A stretch of DNA of 64,000 bases from Xanthomonas albilineans (GCF_002939705.1 NZ_MDCB01000005.1:1-64000), one strand, 5' to 3'; numbered from the stretch's first letter, positions 44,345-54,065 are shown. The notes: generated by a model from the letters alone, not told the origin. Translations and numbers: made by a program.

Positions 44345-45643
44345 TTGTCCACTCACGCCCGCTATCGGCAGATCGTCGAACTCTCGCACGATTGCATCAA
44401 AGAAGTCGGTCGCGATGGCATCGTGCGTTCGATCAATACGCACGGGTTGACCTTGCTTGGGGTATCGGAGCCCAAGAGCATCGTCGGGCGCCTCTGGGTG
44501 GGGCTGTGGCCAGAAGATATGCAGCCGCTCGCCGATGCCGCCTTTGCTGCGGCCTTACGCAACGAGCAGAACGAATTCTGGGCGCAACGCCCATCTCAGG
44601 ATGGGCGGCAACGGTGGTGGCATGTGATGGTCAGTCCGCTGGCCAATGCGTCGGCACTGGTCGAAAGCGTGTTGGTGATCAGTCGCGATGTCACCCCGCA
44701 GCGTCAAATCGAGCAGGCGCTGCGCACCCTCGGCGACCTGACGCTGGGGCGCGCGGAGGACGGGGCGGAGACAGAGGCGGTGGTGCAGGCCGAGGCTGCG
44801 GCGCTTGGACGGCATTGGCAGGCGCAGCATTCGCAATTGCGTGGGCAACTGGATATCGCCTTGGCGGCGCAGCGCGTTGCCGAGCGCGCCATGGCCCAGG
44901 CACAGAAGGGCGAGGCGGTCGGACAGATGCTCGCCGGCGTCGTTCACGACTTCAACAACATGCTGCAGACCGCGATGACCTCGGTGAGTATGGTCGCCGA
45001 CCAACCGCAGCGTCTGCAGCCGGATCAGCGCAGGTTGCTGGGCATCGCCGGCGATGCGCTGCAGCATGGTGCGCGGATGACCCGGCGCCTGCTCGGCTTC
45101 GCGCGGGCGCATCCGGTCAAGCCAGAGTGGTTGGACCTGTGCGATCTTGTCGTGCAGATGCAGCCGCTGCTGGCACAGGCACTGGGCAGCGAGATGCGGC
45201 TGCAGATGGATACATCCGCCAGTCCCGCGACCACCTATGCCGACCGCAATTCGGTCGAACAGGCGGTGATGAATCTGGCCCTGAATGCGCGCGATGCCTG
45301 CCGCCCGGGCGACGTGGTCTGGATCCGTTGCGGTACGCTGGAAGTGCCGCCTTTGCGCGCGGTGGCGATGCGCCAACCCGGTACGTACGTCACCCTGGTG
45401 GTTAGCGATCAGGGCGAGGGGATGTCGGAAGAGACCAAGTCGCGCCTGTTCGAGGCGTATTTCACCACCAAGCCGGAAGGGAAGGGGACAGGGCTGGGGT
45501 TGGCCCAGGTCTATGGCTTGGTGCGTCAGGCCGGTGGGTTTGTTGATGTCGATTCCGAATTGGGCCGCGGCACCACGATCACGCTGGCCTTCCCGTTGGT
45601 GCCTCGGCCGCTTGGCGATAGCGCTGATTCCAACGTTTCTTAG
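44345..45643 (+). CDS. PAS-domain sensor histidine kinase (cytoplasmic)
   Basis: 432 residues starting at TTG 44345; the PAS domain begins within ten residues (YRQIVELSHDCIKEVGRDG), so a much later start would damage it. PAS (about 5-120), a coiled linker (about 130-190), HisKA with His201 in VVHDFNNML, and HATPase_c (N box NLALNARDAC, G1 DQGEGM, G2 GKGTGLGLAQVYG). No membrane segment, so a cytoplasmic signal such as redox or a ligand is likely. The HDFNN form of the H box is typical of kinases paired with a separate or fused receiver, here the divergent single-domain regulator. Confidence 0.92.
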   Translation: MSTHARYRQIVELSHDCIKEVGRDGIVRSINTHGLTLLGVSEPKSIVGRLWVGLWPEDMQPLADAAFAAALRNEQNEFWAQRPSQDGRQRWWHVMVSPLANASALVESVLVISRDVTPQRQIEQALRTLGDLTLGRAEDGAETEAVVQAEAAALGRHWQAQHSQLRGQLDIALAAQRVAERAMAQAQKGEAVGQMLAGVVHDFNNMLQTAMTSVSMVADQPQRLQPDQRRLLGIAGDALQHGARMTRRLLGFARAHPVKPEWLDLCDLVVQMQPLLAQALGSEMRLQMDTSASPATTYADRNSVEQAVMNLALNARDACRPGDVVWIRCGTLEVPPLRAVAMRQPGTYVTLVVSDQGEGMSEETKSRLFEAYFTTKPEGKGTGLGLAQVYGLVRQAGGFVDVDSELGRGTTITLAFPLVPRPLGDSADSNVS

Positions 45644-45982
45644 CAGGTGTAGGTGTTCGCCCGTGCTGGTGGTGGCTGTCCCGTGTCTGGCCCGAACCCG
45701 GGCGGGGCTCGTGTCCTGGGGAGATCTTATGGTCCGTTGAAGGCTGGCATGCCTGAATGGATCTGGCGCCTGGGGCCGCCGCAACGCCTGTAACAGCCTT
45801 CGTGAGCATACTATCTAGGCTTTACAGTGGCACTGGTGTGCCTGCCGACAGGAGCGAGCGAACGTGGTATCGAGTGGCGAACATAATAAGGTTCGTGCGG
45901 CTGTGACGTTAAACGTCGCGATGTCCGTGCGCACACAGCCCCAATACTGGCGCGGCTGTGTCCAAAGCCATCGGTGGATGGC
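45644..45982. promoter_or_regulatory. Regulatory gap upstream of opgH
   Basis: 339 bases with no gene. Two inverted repeats lie 90-110 bases upstream of the opgH start: CGAAC (45878-45882) with GTTCG (45891-45895), spanning a -10-like CATAAT, and the 13-nt palindrome GACGTT-A-AACGTC (45905-45917). Confidence 0.4.
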
Positions 45983-47914
45983 ATGAGCACTGTCGCCCCG
46001 TCCCGGCCCATGCCCTCAGCAGTGTTCCTCGATGCCGGTCATGCCGTGTTGCCGCCGGAGGCACCGCTAGCAATGCCGCTGCAGTCGCTGAGCGAAGGCA
46101 AGCTGCTCAATCGACGTCTACCCAGTACGCCAATGGGCATCGCTTGGCGACGTTTCTATGTCTTCGGCACCACCGCAGCGATGACCGCCTATGCCAGCAT
46201 GCTGATCGGCAAGGTCCTGCTGATCGGCGGAGTCAGCGTGCTCGAAGGCTGTCTGATGGTGTTGTTCGTTCCGCTGTTCGCCTGGATTGCGTTGTCCTTT
46301 GTCAGTGCGCTGGCCGGGTTCTTTACCATGGTGTTCGGCCATGGCCGCAAGCTCGGCATCGACCCGGATGCGCCGCTGCCCAGCGTGCACTGCCGCACCG
46401 CCTTGTTGATGCCTACTTACAACGAGGATCCGCATCGGCTGATGGCCGGCTTGCAGGCGATCTACGAGTCGGTGCAGGCCACGGGGCAACTCGAGCGCTT
46501 CGATTTCTTCATCCTCAGCGACACCACGCGTCCCGCCATCGGCGCAGAGGAAGAAGTCGTCTACGCCGAACTGCTTGAGCGTGTCGGTGGCCAGGGCCGG
46601 TTGTTCTACCGCCGTCGTGCCAGCAACACCGGGCGCAAGGCTGGCAATATCGCCGACTGGGTACGCCGTTTCGGCGGCGCTTATCCGCAGATGTTGATCC
46701 TTGACGCGGATAGTCTGATGACCGGCGATAGCATCGTGCGCCTGGCAGCGGGGATGGAAGCCAATCCGGATGTCGGCCTGATCCAGACGCTGCCGGAAGT
46801 GGTCAATGGCAATACCCTGTTTGCTCGCATGCAGCAGTTTGGCGGCCGTGTCTATGGTCCGGTGATCGCTTTCGGTGTCGCCTGGTGGCACGGTGCGGAG
46901 AGTAACTACTGGGGCCACAATGCGATGATCCGTACCGAGGCATTTGCCGCGCACGCTGGCCTGCCGGTGCTACCTGGACGCAAGCCGTTCTGCGGTCATG
47001 TGCTCAGCCACGATTTCGTCGAGGCAGCGTTGATGCGTCGTGACGGTTGGGCAATGCACATGGTGCCGTATCTGCAGGGCAGCTACGAGGAAGGTCCGCC
47101 GACGTTGACCGATTTGCTGGTACGCGACCGTCGTTGGTGCCAGGGCAACTTGCAGCACTCCAAGGTAGTGACCGCGCGCGGTCTGCACTGGGTCAGTCGG
47201 ATGCACATGCTGGTCGGTATCGGACATTACTTCACCGCGCCGATGTGGGGCATGCTGATGTTGATCGGCATCGCCATCCCGCTGCAGAACGGCGGCATCG
47301 ATCTAGTCGCTTCGGTGCTGGCGCCGTTTTCGCCTGCACGCTACTGGCACCAGCAGGATTCCAGCCGGATGTTCTGGGTGTTCGCGGTGACCATGTTCGT
47401 GCTGTTGGCGCCCAAGATGCTGGGTTATCTGGCGATGGTGTTCAAGTCTGAGAAGCGACGCGGGTGCGGCGGCGCATTGCGTGCGCTGTTGAGCATGTTG
47501 CTGGAGACGCTGTTGGCTGCGTTGATGGCGCCGGTGGTGATGTACATACAGTCGCGCGGTGTTGCCGAGGTGCTGGCCGGCAAGGATTCCGGTTGGGATG
47601 TGCAGCAACGCGACGACGGCCGTCTGTCCTGGCGGGCACTGTTGCGCGGCTACGGCGGGCTGAGCGCGTTTGGGCTGTTGATGGGCGGCATGGCTTATGC
47701 GGTCTCGCCGTCACTAGCCGCGTGGATGGCGCCAGTGGTGATCGGCATGGCGCTTGCCGTACCGGTGGTGGCGATCAGTTCCTCGCGCGCGGTTGGCCTG
47801 TGGTTGCGCAAGTTGCACATTTTCGCCATTCCAGAAGAATCCCAGCCACCGGCGGTGTTGTTGCGCGCGGCAGAGTTGCGCCGGGAGGCCGCCGCGCGGT
47901 GCGTCGAGGCGTGA
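45983..47914 (+). CDS. opgH: Osmoregulated periplasmic glucan glucosyltransferase OpgH
   Basis: Inner-membrane GT2 enzyme that makes and exports the beta-1,2-glucan backbone of osmoregulated periplasmic glucans; the Xanthomonas/Pseudomonas homologue is also called HrpM and is needed for virulence. 643 residues from ATG 45983 (GTG 45974 also in frame). Membrane helices near 55-115 and several after 395 surround a cytoplasmic GT domain: [30 protein letters not shown] (about 240) and the product-binding [12 protein letters not shown] (about 383). No opgG lies next to it here. Confidence 0.95.
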   Translation: MSTVAPSRPMPSAVFLDAGHAVLPPEAPLAMPLQSLSEGKLLNRRLPSTPMGIAWRRFYVFGTTAAMTAYASMLIGKVLLIGGVSVLEGCLMVLFVPLFAWIALSFVSALAGFFTMVFGHGRKLGIDPDAPLPSVHCRTALLMPTYNEDPHRLMAGLQAIYESVQATGQLERFDFFILSDTTRPAIGAEEEVVYAELLERVGGQGRLFYRRRASNTGRKAGNIADWVRRFGGAYPQMLILDADSLMTGDSIVRLAAGMEANPDVGLIQTLPEVVNGNTLFARMQQFGGRVYGPVIAFGVAWWHGAESNYWGHNAMIRTEAFAAHAGLPVLPGRKPFCGHVLSHDFVEAALMRRDGWAMHMVPYLQGSYEEGPPTLTDLLVRDRRWCQGNLQHSKVVTARGLHWVSRMHMLVGIGHYFTAPMWGMLMLIGIAIPLQNGGIDLVASVLAPFSPARYWHQQDSSRMFWVFAVTMFVLLAPKMLGYLAMVFKSEKRRGCGGALRALLSMLLETLLAALMAPVVMYIQSRGVAEVLAGKDSGWDVQQRDDGRLSWRALLRGYGGLSAFGLLMGGMAYAVSPSLAAWMAPVVIGMALAVPVVAISSSRAVGLWLRKLHIFAIPEESQPPAVLLRAAELRREAAARCVEA

Positions 47915-47952
47915 GCCGGGCATAATGCCTAGCGTCACGATAGGGAGCTAAC

Positions 47953-48618
47953 ATGCTGGAGACAGTGGAACACGAAACCGGTGCCGCGCCACGCTGGACC
48001 GTTCTTTGGCTGCATGGGCTGGGGGCGGATGGTCACGACTTCGCACCATTGGTGCCGCAACTGGTCCGGCCGGGTTGGCCTTCGTTGCGCTTCGTGTTCC
48101 CGCACGCGCCGATGCGCGCGGTGACCATCAACAACGGCGTGCGTATGCGTGCCTGGTACGACATTGTCAGCATGGACTTTGCTCACCGCGCCGACAGCAG
48201 CGGGGTCGCGGCCTCGGTCGCCCAGGTTGAGGAACTGATCGCGCGCGAGCATGCCCGTGGTGTTCCTGCCGAACGCTTGCTATTGGCCGGTTTCTCCCAG
48301 GGTGGGGCGATCACCCTGGCGGCCGGGTTGCGTAGGCAACAGCCGTTGGCGGGCCTGATCGGTCTGTCGACTTATCTGCCGGAACTTGCCGAGGTGGCCC
48401 GCTGGCATGCCCCGACGGCGCTGTCGCAGCCGCTGTTCATGGCCCATGGGCAGAGCGATCCGGTGATCCCGCAGGTCTATGCCGAGCAGACCGCGCAGGC
48501 GCTGCGGGCGCTCGGCATGCCGGTGCAGTGGCAGCGTTATCCGATGGCGCATCAGGTCTGCCCCGAGGAGGTCGCCGATCTTGGCGATTGGATGGCGGCG
48601 CGTTTCGCTGCCGTCTGA
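47953..48618 (+). CDS. Carboxylesterase/phospholipase-type alpha/beta hydrolase
   Basis: 221-residue cytoplasmic esterase of the acyl-protein thioesterase/carboxylesterase family. Catalytic triad Ser115 in GFSQGG, Asp169 in GQSDPVI and His200 in PMAHQVC; N-terminal LWLHGLGADGHDF forms the oxyanion region. A good AGGGAG ribosome site lies 8 bases upstream. 38 bases after opgH, so possibly read through from it. Similar genes sit next to algR-like genes in relatives. Confidence 0.93.
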   Translation: MLETVEHETGAAPRWTVLWLHGLGADGHDFAPLVPQLVRPGWPSLRFVFPHAPMRAVTINNGVRMRAWYDIVSMDFAHRADSSGVAASVAQVEELIAREHARGVPAERLLLAGFSQGGAITLAAGLRRQQPLAGLIGLSTYLPELAEVARWHAPTALSQPLFMAHGQSDPVIPQVYAEQTAQALRALGMPVQWQRYPMAHQVCPEEVADLGDWMAARFAAV

Positions 48619-48721
48619 GCCCAGGCTGGTGCTGGCGGGGTCGCTTGCCGCCGATGGCAGGTATCAAGGGCGCCCGTTACTATGCATCCAGCGCGCACGC
48701 CAGCCGACCGAGGACACGCAG

Positions 48722-49447
48722 GTGAAAGTGCTGATCGCCGACGACGAACCCCTGGCCCGCGAGCGTCTGCGTGTCCTGTTGACCGAGCACCCCAGTGTCG
48801 AGGTGGTGGCTGAGGCCGGCAGCGGTTTGGAGACCTTGCATGCCTGCGATCGGTTGCGCCCAGATCTGGTGTTACTGGATATTGCGATGCCCGGTCTCGA
48901 TGGCCTGGAGGCCGCTCGCTACCTTGCTGCGTTCGAGCCCCGGCCGGCGGTGGTATTTTGCACGGCTTACGACGCGCATGCCTTGTCCGCGTTCGAAGCG
49001 GCGGCGATCGACTATCTGATGAAGCCGGTGCGTGCCGAGCGTCTGGCGGCGGCATTGCAGCGTGCCCGCATGTTCGTGGCTGGGCGTGCCGACAGCGCGG
49101 CTGTGCCGATGCAGCGTCGTACCCAGCTGTGCGCGCGTTTGCGCGGCATTCTGCGCCTGATTCCGCTCGATACCATCCACTATTTCCAGGCCGAGGAGAA
49201 GTACGTGGTGGTCCACCATGCGGGGGGCGAAGATTTGATCGAGGAATCGCTGCGCTCGCTGGAGGAGGAGTTTGCCGAGCGCTTCGTTCGCATCCATCGC
49301 AACTGTTTGGTTGCGCGCCAGGAACTGGTCGAACTGCGCCGTCTTGGCGATGGACAGGTACAGGCGGTGCTGCGCCATGGCAAGCAGCCGTTGGAAGTGA
49401 GCAGGCGTTGCGTGGCGCAGTTGCGGCAGGAGATCCGTCAGCGCTGA
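48722..49447 (+). CDS. algR: LytTR response regulator, AlgR-like
   Basis: 241 residues from GTG 48722 (GAGG at 48711-48714). Receiver domain (about 1-118, Asp53 in [11 protein letters not shown], Lys in LMKPVR) and a C-terminal LytTR DNA-binding domain (about 135-238, [15 protein letters not shown]...[12 protein letters not shown]). It matches AlgR of Pseudomonas, which controls twitching and exopolysaccharide genes; in Xanthomonads such regulators influence virulence. It precedes hemC as in Pseudomonas, but no sensor kinase gene lies next to it (the esterase is upstream). Confidence 0.92.
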   Translation: MKVLIADDEPLARERLRVLLTEHPSVEVVAEAGSGLETLHACDRLRPDLVLLDIAMPGLDGLEAARYLAAFEPRPAVVFCTAYDAHALSAFEAAAIDYLMKPVRAERLAAALQRARMFVAGRADSAAVPMQRRTQLCARLRGILRLIPLDTIHYFQAEEKYVVVHHAGGEDLIEESLRSLEEEFAERFVRIHRNCLVARQELVELRRLGDGQVQAVLRHGKQPLEVSRRCVAQLRQEIRQR

Positions 49448-49505
49448 AGGTGCCGCATTCCCATTGCGGCAGCGGCGGAAGACGACTTTCCGTGATAATG
49501 CGTGG

Positions 49506-50414
49506 ATGAAGATCCTGCGTATTGCCACCCGCAAGAGTCCGCTCGCCCTTTGGCAGAGCGAATATGTCGCCGCCTGCCTGCGGCGCGCGCACCCGCAACT
49601 GGAGGTGCTGCTGGTGCCGATGAGTACGCGCGGCGACGAAGTGTTGGACCGCTCGTTGGCGGCGATCGGTGGCAAAGGACTGTTTCTGAAGGAACTGGAG
49701 CTGGCGATGCTGCGCGGCGACGCCGATTGCGCGGTGCATTCGCTCAAGGATGTGCCGATGGAATTGGAGCGACCGTTCGTGCTGTCGGCGATCTTGCCAC
49801 GTGCCGATTCGGCCGATGCGCTGATTTCCAACCTGTACGCGGCATTGGATGCGCTGCCGCTCGGTGCCCGTGTAGGGACCTCGTCGTTGCGTCGGCAGGC
49901 GCAACTGCGTGCGCGGCGTCCTGATCTGCAGCTGTTGGACCTGCGAGGTAACGTCAACACGCGTCTGGCCAAGCTGGACAATGGTGATTACGACGCGATC
50001 GTACTGGCTTGTGCTGGCCTGCAACGGCTGGGCCTGGAACGTCGCATCACTCAGCGGCTGCAGGCGCCGGACTGGCTGCCGGCCCCGGCGCAGGGGGCAA
50101 TCGCGGTGGAATGCCGCCAGGACATGGCGGCAGCATGCGCGTTGTTCGCCGTGTTGGACGATGTTGCGACGCGTACCTGCGTGGAGGCCGAGCGGGCGAT
50201 GAACCGCGCGCTGCACGGCAGTTGTCACGTTCCGGTCGCTGCCTTCGCCCAGTGGCGCGGCGAGGATCTGTTGCTGCAGGGACTGGTCGGTGACGTTGCC
50301 GACGGGCGCCTGGTGCGCGCGCAGATACAGCGCAGCGCGCAGGATCCACAGGCGCTAGGTCAGGCCGTGGCCGATGCCCTGCTAGCTGCCGGCGCTGGCG
50401 CATTGCTCGCATAG
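49506..50414 (+). CDS. hemC: Hydroxymethylbilane synthase (porphobilinogen deaminase)
   Basis: Tetrapyrrole enzyme that joins four porphobilinogens into hydroxymethylbilane, on the way to heme. 302 residues from ATG 49506. N-terminal [32 protein letters not shown] (active site), [13 protein letters not shown], and the dipyrromethane cofactor Cys240 in [10 protein letters not shown]. 58 bases after algR. hemD is not next; the following gene is on the other strand. Confidence 0.97.
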   Translation: MKILRIATRKSPLALWQSEYVAACLRRAHPQLEVLLVPMSTRGDEVLDRSLAAIGGKGLFLKELELAMLRGDADCAVHSLKDVPMELERPFVLSAILPRADSADALISNLYAALDALPLGARVGTSSLRRQAQLRARRPDLQLLDLRGNVNTRLAKLDNGDYDAIVLACAGLQRLGLERRITQRLQAPDWLPAPAQGAIAVECRQDMAAACALFAVLDDVATRTCVEAERAMNRALHGSCHVPVAAFAQWRGEDLLLQGLVGDVADGRLVRAQIQRSAQDPQALGQAVADALLAAGAGALLA

Positions 50415-50504
50415 ACCGGGCGACTTGCCCCGGAGGTTCTGCTGCCCGCGCTAGCAGGCACCCGTCCGTGGCCGTCTAGGGCAGGGTGGTGCCGAATCTT
50501 GGGT

Positions 50505-51290
50505 TTATTTGAACTTGTACACCACGTTCATCGTGGCCAGCGTGTCGGTCTTCTTCTTTCCGCCACTGACGACGCTGTTGTAACGCGCTTGCCAAGCGGC
50601 TTTGAGCGCCAGCCGCTCGTTCATGCTCACCGAGATGCCCAGGTCGTCCTGAGCGAAGGTGTCGTAGGCGCCCGATTCGACCAGTAGGGTGTTGCTCAGT
50701 TCGGTGTTGTGGGTCAGTCCATACTTGAAATCAACCAGACCGCGGCCGATCAGCCCGGTTTCGGTGCGGTCCTGCGCCACGTCGTGGGCGCGGCGTACGC
50801 CGGGGCCGATCTGTACATCGATGCTCTTGTGGTCGCCGTCCATGATCCGCGTGCCGTAGCCGATACCGATCGTGCCCAGCCGGTCGTAGGTGGCGAAGTC
50901 GTCGCGTTCGTAGCGCAGGTTGGCTGTCAACTGACGGTGCTCGCCGAGTTGCAACGCGCTGCCAGCGCTGCCGGTGTAGCGGTTGGAGGTGGTCTGGCGC
51001 AAGCGTGTGATCGTGCCGTCCGCGTTGGTGTTGGTGTAATCGGCGCTGGCGCGTAACGCGAACAAGTCCAGGCTGTGGATCCAGTCGCCATCCACGTATT
51101 GACCTTTGAACCTGCCGTTGATGCTCTCGTTGGAGCTATTACCATGCGAGGACGCGATACCCAGTTCGCCAGAACCGCTCCAAGGCGAGCTGGCCGGATC
51201 CGTGGGGGCAGCCGTGTCGGCGGCCCATGCCGGAGACGCGCTCAGCAGCAATGAGGCGATGGTGGATGCGATGGGGGCGCGGCGGGACAT
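50505..51290 (-). CDS. DUF481 outer-membrane protein (YdiY-like)
   Basis: 261 residues. A signal peptide (about 1-23, ending AWA|AD) precedes a DUF481 beta-barrel: regularly alternating strands such as GELGIASSHGNSSNESINGRF, LTANLRYERDDF and KAAWQARYNSV, closing with VVYKFK. Start 51290 has a GGAG ribosome site 9 bases upstream; the longer frame to 51470 has no signal. Predicted outer-membrane protein of unknown role. Convergent with hemC, divergent from the WYL regulator. Confidence 0.85.
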   Translation of the reverse strand: MSRRAPIASTIASLLLSASPAWAADTAAPTDPASSPWSGSGELGIASSHGNSSNESINGRFKGQYVDGDWIHSLDLFALRASADYTNTNADGTITRLRQTTSNRYTGSAGSALQLGEHRQLTANLRYERDDFATYDRLGTIGIGYGTRIMDGDHKSIDVQIGPGVRRAHDVAQDRTETGLIGRGLVDFKYGLTHNTELSNTLLVESGAYDTFAQDDLGISVSMNERLALKAAWQARYNSVVSGGKKKTDTLATMNVVYKFK

Positions 51291-51337
51291 GAGTTTTTCT
51301 CCGGAGGGGGGCGGGACGCAGCCTTCGGCTAACGAGT

Positions 51338-51351
51338 TGAAAACGATTTCA
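51338..51351. promoter_or_regulatory. LacI-family/CRE-type operator-like sequence
   Basis: TGAAAACGATTTCA at 51338-51351 fits the TGWAANCGNTNWCA pattern at every fixed position, with the central CG typical of LacI-family operators. It lies 48 bases upstream of the DUF481 start and 118 bases upstream of the divergent WYL gene. Confidence 0.4.
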
Positions 51352-51468
51352 TCATACCGGATCCACATGACACCCTGGTCATGCGCTGCATTGCCGGTTT
51401 GGTCGCTGGCGGCGCCAGGCTGCGCTGCAGCGGGCGTTTTCGGCCTCGGACTCAGACATAATTGTGCC

Positions 51469-52440
51469 ATGGACCGCTACGAACGTATCAATGCACTGCA
51501 CCGCCAGCTCAAGTCCGCGCGCTACCCGGTGACGGTGGCGCGGCTGCAGGACGAACTGGGCTGTTCCCGCGCCACTGTTTACCGCGATCTGGCGTTCCTA
51601 CGCGATGCGCTGATGGCACCGGTCGAAGGCGATGGCGAAGCGGGTTTCCGCTACGAATCCGCCGAGAGCGACCGTTTCGAACTGCCCGGGCTTTGGCTGA
51701 GTTCCGAGGAGCTGCATGCGCTGCTGGCCTCGCAACAGTTGCTGGCGCGTACTGGTGGCGGAGTGTTGTCCTCGGTGCTGGCGCCGTTGCAGCAACGTAT
51801 CGAGAGCCTGCTCGCCGCGCAGGCTGGGGTGACCCAGTGGCCGGTGGAGCGGGTGCGGGTGATTCCGCATCGCGGTCGTAAGCTCGACGAGGCCAGTTTC
51901 CGCACTGTCGCCTCGGCGGTGCTGGAGCGTAAGCGGCTGTCGTTCGATTACCGCGCGCGTTCCACCGACGAATCGACCAAGCGGACCGTCTCGCCGCAGC
52001 GCATCACCCACTACCGCGACAACTGGTACCTGGATGCTTGGGATCACGGTCGCGATGCGGTGCGTAGTTTCGCGGTGGACCGCATCAATCATGCGCGGTT
52101 GCTCGATCAGCCGGCACAGGACGTCGCCGATGCCGAACTGGATTCTCAGCTTTCATCTAGCTATGGGATTTTCTCCGGTGCGCCCAAGGGGTGGGCCACG
52201 ATCGTGTTCAGTCCCAAGGCGGCGCGTTGGGTCGCCGACGAGCACTGGCACTCCAAGCAACAAGGGCGATTTTTGCCCGATGGCCGCTACGAACTGAAAG
52301 TACCGTACAGCGTCTCGCGCGAGTTGTTGATGGATGTGCTGCACTATGGTTCCGACGCCGAGATCGTCGAGCCGCGCTCGCTGCGCGAGCAGGCCAAGGC
52401 GCTTCTCGCACTGGCATTGAGCAATTACAGCGAGGATTGA
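51469..52440 (+). CDS. WYL-domain transcriptional regulator (YafY-like)
   Basis: 323 residues from ATG 51469; the long frame from 51106 overlaps the divergent gene. N-terminal HTH_11 (about 5-60, DRYERINALHRQLK...LQDELGCSRATVYRDLAFLRDAL), a central WYL domain (about 140-225, with RKRLSFDYRARSTDE, VSPQRITHYRDNWYLDAWDH and VRSFAVDRI) and a C-terminal WCX region. WYL regulators respond to small ligands or nucleotides; some control DNA-damage or phage-defence genes. No defence genes are adjacent, and a local target such as the divergent DUF481 gene is possible. Confidence 0.9.
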   Translation: MDRYERINALHRQLKSARYPVTVARLQDELGCSRATVYRDLAFLRDALMAPVEGDGEAGFRYESAESDRFELPGLWLSSEELHALLASQQLLARTGGGVLSSVLAPLQQRIESLLAAQAGVTQWPVERVRVIPHRGRKLDEASFRTVASAVLERKRLSFDYRARSTDESTKRTVSPQRITHYRDNWYLDAWDHGRDAVRSFAVDRINHARLLDQPAQDVADAELDSQLSSSYGIFSGAPKGWATIVFSPKAARWVADEHWHSKQQGRFLPDGRYELKVPYSVSRELLMDVLHYGSDAEIVEPRSLREQAKALLALALSNYSED

Positions 52441-52473
52441 GCTGGCCAGCGTCGGTGGCCGCGCCCTGTTGGG

Positions 52474-52905
52474 CTATTCCGGCAGGGCGTCTGCTACGGT
52501 GCTACTGCTGAGGATGTTGCCGATGTTGCGCTCGATGCAGTCAACCAGTGCATGCACATGCACGGCGATCTCTTCGCCGAGCGGAGTCAGGGTGTACTCC
52601 ACATGCGGCGGTACCACTGGGTAGGCGGTGCGCTGCACGAATGCGTCCGCTTCCAGCGCATGCAAGGTCTGTGACAGCATCTTTTCGCTGACTCCCTCCA
52701 GGCTGCGGCGGAGGTCGCCGAAGCGGTGCGTGCCCTTGCGCAGCCCTACCAACACCAGCACGCCCCAGCGGCTGGTCACGTGGCTCAGTACCGCGCGGGA
52801 GGGGCAGTTTTGCGCGAACACCTGGCCGCGTAGCATCGCCGTTTGGGCAGAGGATCCGGCTGGGTTGTCGATGGATTCGGAAAGTATGCTGGCCAAGTGG
52901 TGCAC
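52474..52905 (-). CDS. HxlR-family winged-helix regulator
   Basis: 143 residues. The HxlR core (about 33-125) has CPSRAVLSHVTSRWGVLVLVGL, then GTHRFGDLRRSLEGVSEKMLSQTLHALEADAFVQR, the MarR/HxlR wing. Cys34 is at the position of the redox-sensitive cysteine in HypR/YodB-type members, so thiol or quinone sensing is possible. Convergent with the WYL gene; same strand as the lipocalin upstream. Its target is not identified. Confidence 0.9.
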   Translation of the reverse strand: MHHLASILSESIDNPAGSSAQTAMLRGQVFAQNCPSRAVLSHVTSRWGVLVLVGLRKGTHRFGDLRRSLEGVSEKMLSQTLHALEADAFVQRTAYPVVPPHVEYTLTPLGEEIAVHVHALVDCIERNIGNILSSSTVADALPE

Positions 52906-52994
52906 CTGTCTGTGGGGGAGGGCACCCCGATCATACGAGCAGCGCCGGGGAATTCGCTGAGCGCCAGGTGATCGATCGGCGAGTGCTGGGCCGT

Positions 52995-53582
52995 TCAGGG
53001 CTTTTCCGGGACCTCGAAGCCAAGCCGGCCGACCTGTTCGCGGCGTTGCGCGATGCGCAGGAGCTTGTCGGTGTTGATGCCGTATTTGTGGTCCATTTTG
53101 TCGACCAATTCGCGGTACTGCTTGTGGCTCATGTCTGGACTGCGCGCGAACACCCAGGCCAGATCGCGTCCGGGATAGTCGATTAGCGCCCAGGAATAGT
53201 CTGGCGCCACTTCCAGAATTCGGTATTTGGTGGGCAACACGGCGAAGAACCAGGTGGTCCAGCGGCGGTTACCGGTCCCTGCGTTAACCGTGGCGCGAGA
53301 GGTGATTTCCTTGAGCGGTTCGTCGAAGCCCTTACGGTACTGGTAGCGCACGGCGATCTTGCCATTGTCCTTGAGCGTGTACTCGTCGCTGCTGGCGACA
53401 TGGCCGCGTTCGGCGAAATACGGGATATGCGCGATCACGTACCAGCGGCCCATGAAACGCTGCAGGTCGATGGGCGGTCGCGCCGCTTCCTGCTCCGGGC
53501 CTGGCGACTTCGCCCGCACTGTCGACGCAGGGGCGAGGATGCCGAGCAGCAACACGGAGGCAAACAGAGGAAGCAGGCGCAT
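52995..53582 (-). CDS. blc: Bacterial lipocalin (Blc-like), soluble form
   Basis: 195 residues from ATG 53582. Signal peptide about 1-24 ending TVRA|KSPG; no lipobox cysteine, so unlike E. coli Blc it should be a soluble periplasmic protein. The lipocalin motifs follow: GRWYVIAHIPYFAERG, RYQYRKG, the ALIDYPGRDLAWVFARSP region and the terminal helix. Bacterial lipocalins bind fatty acids or lysophospholipids and help with membrane damage. The 89-bp gap to the HxlR gene could allow shared transcription. Confidence 0.9.
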   Translation of the reverse strand: MRLLPLFASVLLLGILAPASTVRAKSPGPEQEAARPPIDLQRFMGRWYVIAHIPYFAERGHVASSDEYTLKDNGKIAVRYQYRKGFDEPLKEITSRATVNAGTGNRRWTTWFFAVLPTKYRILEVAPDYSWALIDYPGRDLAWVFARSPDMSHKQYRELVDKMDHKYGINTDKLLRIAQRREQVGRLGFEVPEKP

Positions 53583-53707
53583 GGGGAGTTCCGAGAGGTA
53601 GGGTCGAGCGTAACGAATTTTGCGCTTACAGCGTGTCAATGGTACGTCGCAGTCCTTGAGATGTGGCAGCGGCACGCTGCGCGCCTTGTCCCTCCGGAGT
53701 CACCGTC

Positions 53708-53998
53708 ATGCCGAATATTCCCGTGTCACGTTTTGTTCATGTCCCGCATCCGGGCCTGTGTCGCTTGCTGAAGCAGGTGACGCTGGTCGGACTGGCGATG
53801 GTTGTGGTGTGGCCCGCCGCGCGCGGAGACAGCGCATGGCTGGGCTGGTGGCCGCTGTGGTTGCTGGGGATGCCACTGAGCGCCTGGTGGGCGTTGCACC
53901 GCTTCCCGATGTCGCTGCGGCCGCTGCTGGCCTGGGTGCGGGCCCGGCCGCGGACACAGGCCCGGTGGCGGGTGCGACAGCCTCCCAGCGTGGCCTGA
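53708..53998 (+). CDS. Small membrane protein of unknown function
   Basis: 96 residues from ATG 53708. About two hydrophobic segments (residues about 17-35 and 42-62: VTLVGLAMVVVWPAARG and LGWWPLWLLGMPLSAWWALH, Trp-rich), then a basic tail (RARPRTQARWRVRQ). No known domain recognised. Coding is supported by the membrane pattern and isolated position, less so by a ribosome site (weak). It ends 67 bases before the next gene. Confidence 0.6.
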   Translation: MPNIPVSRFVHVPHPGLCRLLKQVTLVGLAMVVVWPAARGDSAWLGWWPLWLLGMPLSAWWALHRFPMSLRPLLAWVRARPRTQARWRVRQPPSVA

Positions 53999-54065
53999 CC
54001 TTCGGCAGGGGAAGGCCGAAATGACGCATGATACGGTGCGGGGCCCTTCTCCAGGATCTATCGCC

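Noticed and set aside
45826-45842. Sigma-54-like TGGCAC...TGC upstream of opgH
   Set aside because: Spacing between GG and GC is 9 instead of 10, so the -24/-12 geometry is wrong.
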